This document shows positions 7,780-14,655 of a DNA stretch of 14,655 nt, one piece after another. The DNA is from Hyphomicrobiaceae bacterium. Its GTDB lineage: Bacteria > Pseudomonadota > Alphaproteobacteria > Rhizobiales > Hyphomicrobiaceae. The position numbers and the translations under genes are program-made. The notes under the pieces were generated by a model. The model worked only from the letters and a program-made list of their open reading frames with translations, searched no databases and was not told the origin of the DNA. The stretch spans positions 1-14,655 of the forward strand of contig JABSQE010000064.1 in NCBI GenBank assembly GCA_013214245.1. The letters are read 5' to 3'. The number at the start of each line of letters is the position of its first letter. Positions within the stretch are counted from its first letter, which is position 1.

Positions 7780-7796
7780 ACTATCGTTGAGATAGT
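7780..7796 (+). promoter_or_regulatory. Inverted repeat overlapping a -35-like hexamer upstream of hemB
   Basis: ACTATC-GTTGA-GATAGT has 6-bp arms 35 bases before the hemB start. The repeat overlaps TTGAGA (7787-7792), a five-of-six match to the -35 consensus, but no good -10 box lies at the right distance. It could be an operator or a chance hairpin. Confidence 0.25.
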
Positions 7797-7831
7797 GTTT
7801 CAGCTGCACTAACAACTATACGTGTGAGAAT

Positions 7832-8857
7832 ATGAATATATCCAAACCAATAATGACAAGTAATATTTCTTATCCTGCAACGAGGTTACGAAGGAATAGA
7901 GGTACACACTGGTCACGTCGTCTTAATGCAGAAAATGAGTTGGCAGTCTCAGATTTAATTTGGCCTTTGTTTGTAATAAATGGTGTTGGCAAACGAGAAG
8001 CTATACCAGCTATGCCAGGTGTTGAGCGTCTATCAATAGATTTCATTTGTGCAGCGGCTGAAGAGGCGACACGTATGGGAATCCCTGCGATAGCGCTTTT
8101 TCCGCATACAACTCATGATAAGCGTACGGAGAAAGGATCTGAAGCATATAATCCAGATAATTTGATTTGCACCGCGATACGCGCGGTGCGAAATCTTGGC
8201 CTAGACATTGGTATTATTTGCGACGTTGCTTTAGATCCTTATACGAGTAATGGTCATGATGGTATTATGTGGAAAAATGAAATCCTAAACGATGAAACGT
8301 TGGCTGTTCTGGTGCGTCAGGCCCTTGTACAGGTTGAAGCTGGCTGTGATATCATAGCTCCTTCTGACATGATGGATGGTCGAATCGGCGTGATACGCAA
8401 GGCTCTAGAGGATGCAGGTCATTCAACTGTACAAATCATGGCTTATTCTGCAAAATATGCATCTGCGTTCTATGGTCCTTTTCGCAGTGCTATAGGCTCA
8501 TTTAACGTTTTTAAAGGAGATAAGCGTACTTATCAAATGGATCCTGCAAATGCAGATGAGGCGATGCTTGAAATAAGTTTAGATATTTCAGAGGGTGCCG
8601 ATATGATTATTATAAAACCTGGCATGCCATACCTAGATATTATTCGTAAAGCTAAAGATCAATTTGCAATACCGACTTTCGCTTATCAAGTGTCTGGAGA
8701 ATATGCTATGTTGAAAGCTGCAGCAGATAAAGGTTGGTTCGATTATGAAAGCGCTATGTTGGAAAGTTTAATTGCATTTAAGCGAGCTGGCTGCAATGGT
8801 GTTCTTACTTATTTTGCTCCAACTGTAGCCACCCTCCTTAAGAAACATAAAATATAG
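7832..8857 (+). CDS. hemB: Delta-aminolevulinic acid dehydratase (porphobilinogen synthase)
   Basis: HemB condenses two 5-aminolevulinate molecules to porphobilinogen, the first common step to heme and other tetrapyrroles, in the cytoplasm. The 341-residue length is normal. The two Schiff-base lysines are K208 in MAYSAKYAS and K262 in IIIKPGMPYLD. The metal loop reads DVALDPYTSNGHDG (131-144), with D135 and D143 where zinc enzymes carry cysteines. This marks the zinc-independent, Mg-type class typical of alphaproteobacteria. N140 sits where His is more usual. The C-terminal FAYQVSGEYAML (283-294) and NGVLTYFAP (322-330) are standard. The chosen ATG has only a GAGAA next to it; M8 is an alternative. 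bpt follows 88 bp downstream on the same strand and could be cotranscribed. Confidence 0.97.
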   Translation: MNISKPIMTSNISYPATRLRRNRGTHWSRRLNAENELAVSDLIWPLFVINGVGKREAIPAMPGVERLSIDFICAAAEEATRMGIPAIALFPHTTHDKRTEKGSEAYNPDNLICTAIRAVRNLGLDIGIICDVALDPYTSNGHDGIMWKNEILNDETLAVLVRQALVQVEAGCDIIAPSDMMDGRIGVIRKALEDAGHSTVQIMAYSAKYASAFYGPFRSAIGSFNVFKGDKRTYQMDPANADEAMLEISLDISEGADMIIIKPGMPYLDIIRKAKDQFAIPTFAYQVSGEYAMLKAAADKGWFDYESAMLESLIAFKRAGCNGVLTYFAPTVATLLKKHKI

Positions 8858-8900
8858 CTTTAAATAAATTGAATTTGATTTAGTTGTCAATCTATAAAAA

Positions 8901-8938
8901 GCTGCAGAAACTAAGATAGTTAGGTGCTGTGAAGCAGC
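8901..8938 (+). promoter_or_regulatory. Alternative small hairpins in the bpt leader
   Basis: GCTGC at 8901-8905 can pair with GCAGC at 8934-8938. The same 3' bases can instead pair locally as GCTG-TGAAG-CAGC (8926-8938), ending seven bases before the bpt ATG. No clear Shine-Dalgarno is seen. The stems are short, so this is only a possible leader structure. Confidence 0.2.
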
Positions 8939-8945
8939 GTTTGTT

Positions 8946-9692
8946 ATGACTGAACAAAAAAAAAGATTTTCAGAATTTTATATTACAACAGAACAAAAAT
9001 GTCCTTATCTCAGCGGGCGGCTTGAGCGAAAACTATTTACACATCTTGCACACGATAAATCTCCTTTACTAATAGATAACCTACTTAAGACTGGCTTTCG
9101 CCGCAGCCAGAACATTGCATATATACCATACTGCGCTGACTGTAAGGCGTGTATATCTGTCCGTGTACCAGTTGATGAATTAGATTTGTCTAAAAGTCAG
9201 CGGCGAATCGCCAAACGCAACCAGGATCTAATTGTCAGGCGTATGTCAGCAGTACCAACAACAGAGCAGTATATTTTATTTCGTCAATATGTTAATTCAC
9301 GCCATGGTGATGGAGGAATGGCTGAAATGAGTGCATATGACTATTCAGTGATGATCAATGATTCCGTTGTGGATACGCGCATTACTGAATATCGTTTAGG
9401 TAAAAAAAGTGAAAGCTGTAATAATTCTCAGCCTCTAATCGCTGCCGCGCTCTGTGATCACTTATCAGACGGTATTTCTATGGTCTATAGCTACTACGAT
9501 GTTGAGAAATCTGAGCGCAGTCTAGGTACATACATGATAATAGAGCAAGCCAGATATGCGAGAAATATTGGGATGCCATTTCTTTATCTTGGTTATTGGA
9601 TAGCTGGTTCGCGTAAAATGTGCTATAAAACTAAGTTTTTACCACAAGAGCATTTAGGTTGTGATGGTTGGACGCGCTTTGAAAGCGATTGA
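8946..9692 (+). CDS. bpt: Aspartate/glutamate leucyltransferase (bacterial Ate/Bpt-type aminoacyl-tRNA-protein transferase)
   Basis: Bpt-type enzymes transfer Leu from Leu-tRNA to proteins with N-terminal Asp or Glu, making them ClpS/ClpAP substrates of the N-degron pathway. Older annotations call them arginyltransferase. The 248-residue length is typical. The N-terminal domain has FYITTEQKCPYLSGRLERK (11-29) with C19, GFRRSQNIAYIPYCADCKAC (50-69) with the cysteine group C63, C66 and C69, and SVRVPV (71-76). The C-terminal GNAT-like domain has SYYDVEKSERSLGTY (182-196), LYLGYWIAGSRKMCYK (213-228) and FLPQE (231-235), all family blocks. It lies 88 bp after hemB on the same strand; I recall hemB and this gene being near neighbours in many alphaproteobacteria. 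The ATG start is the natural one for the family, although its ribosome binding site is poor. Confidence 0.93.
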   Translation: MTEQKKRFSEFYITTEQKCPYLSGRLERKLFTHLAHDKSPLLIDNLLKTGFRRSQNIAYIPYCADCKACISVRVPVDELDLSKSQRRIAKRNQDLIVRRMSAVPTTEQYILFRQYVNSRHGDGGMAEMSAYDYSVMINDSVVDTRITEYRLGKKSESCNNSQPLIAAALCDHLSDGISMVYSYYDVEKSERSLGTYMIIEQARYARNIGMPFLYLGYWIAGSRKMCYKTKFLPQEHLGCDGWTRFESD

Positions 9693-9849
9693 AACCCATC
9701 TGTTTTAATAAAAAGTTTTTGGCTTTAGCGAATTAGCCCATGAGATATGATATTCGGTTAGATGTGTTATTGGGGCGCTGGCATGCAGAGGAGATGGGGA
9801 ATGAAGTGATTTTCCTACAAGCTAAGATTGTATAAACTTTAAGATTGTT

Positions 9850-10872
9850 TTAGCTTTTATTACTTTGATATATGAGCTGTTTCAACTTATTCAAAGCTAA
9901 ACCTGAATCGATGGCATGTGCAGCTTTTTCTGCTCCCTCGATTAGAGTTGGAGCTTTGTTGCTAACTACCATGGCAGCAGCGGTATTCAAGATTACTACG
10001 TCACGAAATGGACTCCTTTTTCCAGCAAGTAAATCTTGTATGGCATACGCATTTGTTTTGGCATCACCACCAATCAAATCAGATAATTTTGCATATGGTA
10101 ATCCAGCATCAGATGGTGTTATTTTAAAACTGTTCACAACTCCATCTTTCAATTCGGCTACATAAGTAGCACCAGTGGTTGTTATTTCATCCATACCATC
10201 ATGGCCATGAACAACCCAGACACGCTCACTACCAAGATTTTTAAGTACATACGCAATAGGCTCGATAAGATCAATGCTATAAACGCCAATAATCTGCCGT
10301 CTTACTAGGGCAGGATTGCAGATTGGTCCGAGTGTATTAAAGATTGTACGGATTCCCAGTTCTTTTCTTATTGCAGACCACTGCTTCATGGCTGGGTGAT
10401 GGACAGGTGCCCACATAAAACCTATACCTACAGATGAAATACAATGTGAAACCTCTTCTGGGAGTAGAGTAACCTTAACACCTAGTGCTTCTAGTACATC
10501 CGATGCTCCCGACTTCGATGATACAGATCGGTTCCCATGTTTTGCTACTATAAGACCAGTACTTGCTGCAACTAGAGCAGAGCATGTCGAAATGTTGAAT
10601 GTGCTATGGTTATCACCACCGGTTCCAACTATATCTATCGATTCAACTGGTGCTGTTACAATTGTCATATGTTGACGAAGAAACTCAGCAGCCCCGGTGA
10701 TTTCGTCAATTGTTTCACCCCGTAACCTAAGTGCCATTATAAAAGCACTCATTTGCGCTGAAGTGGCATTATTCGACATCACAATATCAAGTGCTTTTTT
10801 TATCTCAGATCGATCAAGCGATGTGCCTTGTGAAAGTCTTTTTATAAAGCCTAGTAGACTTTGATCTGTCAT
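9850..10872 (-). CDS. trpD: Anthranilate phosphoribosyltransferase
   Basis: TrpD attaches phosphoribose from PRPP to anthranilate, the second step of tryptophan synthesis. The 340-residue length is standard. The PRPP-binding DIVGTGGDNHSTFNIST spans 80-96, followed by KHGNRSVSSKSGASDVLEALG (111-131). FNTLGPICNP (178-187) and the metal-binding D228-E229 in HGHDGMDEI are intact, as is R169 of the anthranilate site region. The ATG has AGG ten bases upstream (10883-10885). In alphaproteobacteria trpD usually sits between trpG and trpC. Here neither flanks it: bpt is convergent on one side and ilvA is on the same strand 225 bp upstream. The remaining trp genes are therefore elsewhere or lost. All key residues look functional. 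Confidence 0.97.
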   Translation of the reverse strand: MTDQSLLGFIKRLSQGTSLDRSEIKKALDIVMSNNATSAQMSAFIMALRLRGETIDEITGAAEFLRQHMTIVTAPVESIDIVGTGGDNHSTFNISTCSALVAASTGLIVAKHGNRSVSSKSGASDVLEALGVKVTLLPEEVSHCISSVGIGFMWAPVHHPAMKQWSAIRKELGIRTIFNTLGPICNPALVRRQIIGVYSIDLIEPIAYVLKNLGSERVWVVHGHDGMDEITTTGATYVAELKDGVVNSFKITPSDAGLPYAKLSDLIGGDAKTNAYAIQDLLAGKRSPFRDVVILNTAAAMVVSNKAPTLIEGAEKAAHAIDSGLALNKLKQLIYQSNKS

Positions 10873-11097
10873 TTTTGTCAGTCCTTATTTTAGTTAGTAT
10901 GTACCTGTCTAAAATGTAGTTTGATGTAAAATTCTCAAATGCTTGATACTATAAATATTTAAATTGACTTTAAGTTGTGAAATAAGACCTTTAAAGTTCG
11001 AACTAGAATGTATTATTCATTTGTAAAAGCTAGGGGTCTTTTCAGATTAGTAGATAATGTCAACTAAGAAGGTCTGGCGGGGGGGTAACGTTTTAAT

Positions 11098-12366
11098 TTA
11101 TACGATAAAATTGGATACGACTTCATCGTCGGTAATATCTTGATATTGAATGTTGGCTTTATTCATTTTATTATTTAGTAATTTGAAGTTTTCTGGCTCT
11201 GTTGTTTCGATACCTAAAAGAATTGAACCGAAGTTACGTGTTGATTTTTTGAAGTATTCAAATCGAGAAACATCGTCATTAGGTCCTAAAAATTGTAGAA
11301 ATTCACGAAGTGCGCCAGGCCTCTGAGGTAAGCGTAGTATGTAATATTTTTTACGACCTGAAGCTTTAAGCGCGCGTTCCTTAACTTCTGGCAAACGTTC
11401 GAAATCAAAATTTCCACCCGATGTCAGACAAACAATAGTTTTGTTTTTAAGTGTATCTAACGAAATATAACGAAGCGCGTCTATTTCCAGAGCTCCTGCA
11501 GGTTCTAATACGATACCTTCGACGTTAAGCATATCAATGATAGTTTCACATAGCCCGTCTTCTTTAATCAAGATAATATCTTCAGATTTATAAGTTTTTA
11601 GAATATCAAAATTAATTTCACCAATTTGGGCAACTGCAGCTCCATCAACGAAAGTGTCAATCTGTTCTAACTTAATACGTCTTTTCTTTTCAAGGCTTTG
11701 TTTTAAGCTAGCAGCACCAGCCGGCTCTACCAGAACAACCTGGGTCCTCGGTGATAAAGCTGCCATAATTTGGATTACACCGGCTGCAAGCCCGCCGCCG
11801 CCAACCGGAATGATTAGTATATCAATCGGATTTGAGGATTGTTGTAATATCTCTAATCCAACAGTTGCTTGCCCTTCAATAATGTCGAAATTATCAAATG
11901 GAGGAACAAAAAAGGCGTTGGTATCTTCAGAAAACGCACGGGCAGCAACATTAGTTTGATCAAAACTGTCACCGATTAGTCGAATATCTATGTTTTCACC
12001 CCCAAATGCTCGTGTTTTTTGAATTTTTTGTTTGGGTGTAGTTATGGGCATATAAACCGTTCCAGCAACACCGAAATATTTACAGGCGAATGCGAAGCCT
12101 TGAGCGTGGTTACCAGCAGAAGCACAAACATACCTAGCATCTTTACCTAAGTGGGCTAACGATTTTTGGAAAAAATTGAATGCACCTCGTATTTTATAAC
12201 TTCGAACAGGTGTTAGATCTTCGCGTTTTAGATAGATTTTAGCGTCGTATCGCGCACTTAAATATTCATTTAGCTGCAATGGTGTTGGAGCAAGCACTTT
12301 GCGCACTATCGTTGCTGCAGTTAGTGTAGCCTGTACGAAATCAATATCTTGTTTTTTAGCTGACAA
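11098..12366 (-). CDS. ilvA: Threonine ammonia-lyase (threonine dehydratase), biosynthetic type with regulatory domain
   Basis: IlvA is a PLP enzyme that deaminates threonine to 2-oxobutanoate, the entry to isoleucine synthesis. The 422-residue protein has the PLP lysine K58 in RSYKIRGAF, CASAGNHAQG (81-90), the phosphate-binding PVGGGGL (187-193) and TSGGNF (315-320). The C-terminal ACT-like regulatory domain starts near 339 with YYILRLPQRPGALREFL, followed by GPNDDVSRFEYFKK. This is the single-ACT arrangement of shorter biosynthetic IlvA, not the longer two-ACT enterobacterial form, and isoleucine feedback is expected but not shown. The start is TTG: a stop codon lies two codons upstream and there is no ATG in the first 100 codons. 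AGAGAG about ten bases upstream supports it. No other ilv or leu gene is adjacent. Confidence 0.95.
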   Translation of the reverse strand: MSAKKQDIDFVQATLTAATIVRKVLAPTPLQLNEYLSARYDAKIYLKREDLTPVRSYKIRGAFNFFQKSLAHLGKDARYVCASAGNHAQGFAFACKYFGVAGTVYMPITTPKQKIQKTRAFGGENIDIRLIGDSFDQTNVAARAFSEDTNAFFVPPFDNFDIIEGQATVGLEILQQSSNPIDILIIPVGGGGLAAGVIQIMAALSPRTQVVLVEPAGAASLKQSLEKKRRIKLEQIDTFVDGAAVAQIGEINFDILKTYKSEDIILIKEDGLCETIIDMLNVEGIVLEPAGALEIDALRYISLDTLKNKTIVCLTSGGNFDFERLPEVKERALKASGRKKYYILRLPQRPGALREFLQFLGPNDDVSRFEYFKKSTRNFGSILLGIETTEPENFKLLNNKMNKANIQYQDITDDEVVSNFIV

Positions 12367-12633
12367 TATTTATTTGCTCTCTAATTTGAGTTTTTCTTCC
12401 ATTACTTTAAATGAGTACAACATCCACCACTTGAAGAGGACTGTTAATTGTTTTATTGAATTATAAAAAGCATTATTCAAAATCATACCAGGAATAATTG
12501 GACACAGGACGTAAATGTAAATCTATTTTAGAGTGAATGGTTATTAAAATTTAGTAGTTTGAAGATGAGTTTACGTAAATTTAGATTTGCGACTTTTTAA
12601 ATTTTCTGGAAACACTTTTCTGAGATCTTATCA

Positions 12634-13578
12634 ATGAAAGCAAGACCAAAACTAGAAGATTACGATTACAATCTCGAGAAGACGTTGAATGCAATCGTGA
12701 GTATTACAGCCATTATACCAGAAGATGCTATGACAGCCGAGGCTCTAGGAACAGAGCGATCAGGAAACGGTGTGATAATGGATGATGGGCTAATACTTAC
12801 TATAGGTTATTTAGTAACAGAAGCAGATACTATTTGGTTAACTCTTTCAGATGGAACCGTTGTGCCTGGTCACGTTCTTGGATGTGACCAGGCTACAGGT
12901 TTTGGCTTGATACAAGCTTTAGCTCACTTGAATCAATCCGGGTTAAAGTTAGGAGATTCGAGTTTGTTAGAAGTTGGTGAAGACGTTATTGTTTGCGGTT
13001 TTGGAGGGCTCGATCATGCCATTGCTGCTCAGGTTGTCGCAAAAAAAGAGTTTGTTGGCTATTGGGAATACTTGTTAGACGAGGCAATATTTACGGCTCC
13101 AATACATGGCCGCTGGGGCGGTACAGCAGTTGTGAATAAGTTTGGTGATATAGTTGGAATTGGCTCTTTGCAGGTTCAACATTCGAGCTTAGATCGAAAC
13201 GCTTCGGATTGGAACATGGTTGTGCCAATAAATCTTTTAAAACCTGTTTTCGAAGATCTCAAAACTATAGGTCGCCGCGCTTCCCCAGCACGTCCATGGC
13301 TTGGAATATATGCTGCAGATTTGAATAATAAAATTTTAGTTGCCGGAATAACTTCTGGTGGTCCAGCCGATCGTACTGATCTTGCGATCGGAGATAGGAT
13401 ACTGTCTGTGAATGAATGCAAGGTATTCGACTTAGCGCAATTTTTTAGATGTATTTGGTCTCTAGGCAATGCTGGTGCTGATATCCCGCTTCGAATTCAA
13501 CGTGAAGGTCATACACTAGACATTATTATTGCATCTGCTGATCGTTTTGATCTTCTTAAGAAACCAACTATCCATTAA
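12634..13578 (+). CDS. Catalytically dead trypsin-like (S1C/DegP-related) protein with C-terminal PDZ domain
   Basis: The 314-residue protein has a DegP-like fold signature followed by a PDZ domain, but the protease triad is missing. SGNGVIMDDGLILTIGYLV (43-61) aligns with the catalytic-His segment and has Y59 in place of His. GCDQATGFGLI (83-93) aligns with the Asp segment and has G89. GRWGGTAVV (159-167) aligns with the GNSGG serine motif and has W161. VGIGSL and NMVVPINLLKPV (194-205) keep the usual trailing elements. The PDZ part is about 221-300, with PWLGIYAADL and SGGPADRTDLAIGDRILSVN (241-260). I recall a group of alphaproteobacterial proteins with the same LTIGYL and WGGTA wording, so the losses seem ancestral, not recent decay. 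No signal peptide is visible, unlike DegP, so it is probably cytoplasmic. It may act as a peptide-binding scaffold. The ribosome binding site is weak; the N-terminus fits the family. Confidence 0.8.
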   Translation: MKARPKLEDYDYNLEKTLNAIVSITAIIPEDAMTAEALGTERSGNGVIMDDGLILTIGYLVTEADTIWLTLSDGTVVPGHVLGCDQATGFGLIQALAHLNQSGLKLGDSSLLEVGEDVIVCGFGGLDHAIAAQVVAKKEFVGYWEYLLDEAIFTAPIHGRWGGTAVVNKFGDIVGIGSLQVQHSSLDRNASDWNMVVPINLLKPVFEDLKTIGRRASPARPWLGIYAADLNNKILVAGITSGGPADRTDLAIGDRILSVNECKVFDLAQFFRCIWSLGNAGADIPLRIQREGHTLDIIIASADRFDLLKKPTIH

Positions 13579-14010
13579 ACATCTAGTATATCGCAACTAA
13601 TCATTATGGGGCCTGATGTTAGCTACAGCATATCTCTTTAGAAGATAAACGCCTCGCTACTAGACTGATTATAATAACTAAATAAATTGATCGCACATGT
13701 GGTAATTTAAAATGAAGCTTTAACAAATTTTCTCAATTTAGGTAATCTCGTAAACTTTCATCTATTGTGTGAAAAACTGTTAGTAGAATAGTATAAGATG
13801 TGAGGTAAGAGCTAAATTTGTATATTAATTATCTCAAAAGAGATTGCATGGTAATTACCTTTGACTAACTAATTTTCTAAAATCTACAGCCTATCCAGGC
13901 ATTAGGTGTTGCAATATTAAAATATGTATTATTGCCAATATAAGTAAAACTTCACATCAAAAGTCTTAACCAATTTTCGATCTTATACACAAATCTAGTC
14001 AAACAAGGAT
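13579..14010. other. 432-bp gap without a recognisable gene
   Basis: This AT-rich stretch lies between convergent genes. I see no coding region, tRNA or clear terminator. It has a perfect 10-bp palindrome GGTAATTACC at 13850-13859 and a small ATCTC-AAAA-GAGAT hairpin at 13831-13844, neither followed by a T tract. Confidence 0.55.
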
Positions 14011-14655
14011 CTAGTACGATTTTGCAAAAACCGCATCTACTTCTGTAGATCGGCCACTTACTATACAATTACCTCTACTACCTGTTTGCTCGTAAGGGTA
14101 GCAACGAACGGTAACACCAAATTTTTTCAGGACTTCTTCGGACGCTAAATCTTGATACCATTTTCCACGTACAAATCCTGAGTTATTTTCAAAATATGAT
14201 CGCAGTGTAGCTAGATTTGTAATATCAGTTGCTGTCATCTTATCTCGCCAATCACGCGCCTTAGTAAACATTGTTTGTTGGATCTCTTTAAGTAAAGCTG
14301 GAACTTCTTCAAGAAAATTTTCAGACTTCTTAAATATTGCTTTTCTTTCTTCAAAATCACGTCTATGAACTGCTAACTGGCCACTTTCTAAATCCCTAGG
14401 ACCGATTTCTATAATTATGGGTATTCCTTTTTTTATCCACTTCCAGCGTTTGTTACTTGGTGTGTCATCTTTTGTGTCGATCTTTACTCGCAATCTCTCT
14501 CCTTCGAAATTCAAACTTTTTGTTTGATCTGCGATCTCTCGACATCTTTTATGTACTTTAACACGCGCTTTTTCGTTGTTGTCAATTGGTAAAATAACAA
14601 TCTGGTATGGAGATAATCGTGGCGGAAGGCGCAGACCATCATCATCAGCATGTAC
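14011..14655 (-). CDS. proS: Prolyl-tRNA synthetase, C-terminal part (5' end outside the window)
   Basis: ProRS charges tRNA-Pro. The open frame runs uninterrupted from the stop at 14011 to the window edge, giving the last 214 codons; an apparent TTG start at 14514 is internal. The first visible residues, VHADDDGLRLPPRLSPYQIVILPI, match the end of the catalytic domain and the start of the anticodon-binding domain. Later blocks include GIPIIIEIGPRDLESGQ, and a terminal domain with VRCYPYEQTGSRGNC and the final VFAKSY. This C-terminal domain and terminal Tyr mark the archaeal/eukaryotic-like (type 3) ProRS, not the common bacterial form with an editing insertion. In type 3 enzymes this domain can bind zinc through four cysteines. 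Here only the second pair is visible; the FVRGKWYQD segment lacks the first pair, so the site is probably degenerate. Confidence 0.9.
   Translation of the reverse strand, partial: VHADDDGLRLPPRLSPYQIVILPIDNNEKARVKVHKRCREIADQTKSLNFEGERLRVKIDTKDDTPSNKRWKWIKKGIPIIIEIGPRDLESGQLAVHRRDFEERKAIFKKSENFLEEVPALLKEIQQTMFTKARDWRDKMTATDITNLATLRSYFENNSGFVRGKWYQDLASEEVLKKFGVTVRCYPYEQTGSRGNCIVSGRSTEVDAVFAKSY

Noticed and set aside
10995..11005. GTTCGAAC-like sequence resembling a tRNA T-loop
   Set aside because: No acceptor, D-arm or anticodon stem could be folded around it.
13831..13859. Small hairpin and GGTAATTACC palindrome as a terminator for the convergent genes
   Set aside because: No T tract follows on either strand, and the elements are far from both stop codons.

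Overview
The window looks like chromosomal DNA from an AT-rich alphaproteobacterium undergoing genome reduction. The pointers are an Asp-type (zinc-independent) HemB next to a Bpt/Ate-type aminoacyl-tRNA-protein transferase, a bacterial extensin-like protein, and a protease-dead trypsin/PDZ protein of a kind I associate with alphaproteobacteria. By my count the ten genes cover only about three quarters of the window. They are separated by long AT-rich gaps (647, 1075, 308 and 432 bp are the largest). No transposase, phage gene, CRISPR array, tRNA or rRNA is visible. A host-restricted lineage such as the tunicate symbiont Candidatus Endolissoclinum is a reasonable guess, but the species cannot be fixed from this sequence.

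Layout, left to right: a YdjM-type membrane metal-dependent hydrolase (+, 100-837); an empty convergent gap; mutS (-, 1485-4229); a 1.08-kb divergent gap with a cluster of TTAGG/CCTAA motifs and two candidate promoters facing right; a membrane-anchored coiled-coil protein of unknown function (+, 5305-6099) whose start lies on a T10 tract; an extensin-like C-terminal-domain protein with a large insertion (+, 6408-7682); hemB (+, 7832-8857); bpt (+, 8946-9692); then, on the other strand, trpD (9850-10872) and ilvA (11098-12366); a pseudo-protease with a PDZ domain (+, 12634-13578); an empty convergent gap; and the 3' part of proS (-, 14011 to the window end).

Most genes are housekeeping: mismatch repair, tetrapyrrole synthesis, tryptophan and isoleucine synthesis, tRNA charging and the N-degron pathway. 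trpD and ilvA stand without pathway neighbours. The less ordinary part is 4230-7682, where two envelope-type proteins sit side by side. The first appears to have lost its natural start codon to a homopolymer frameshift, unless slippage restores it. No complete new defence or mobile system is visible. The best leads are the T10 tract, the extensin insertion, the catalytically dead PDZ protein and the motif cluster at 4693-4838.
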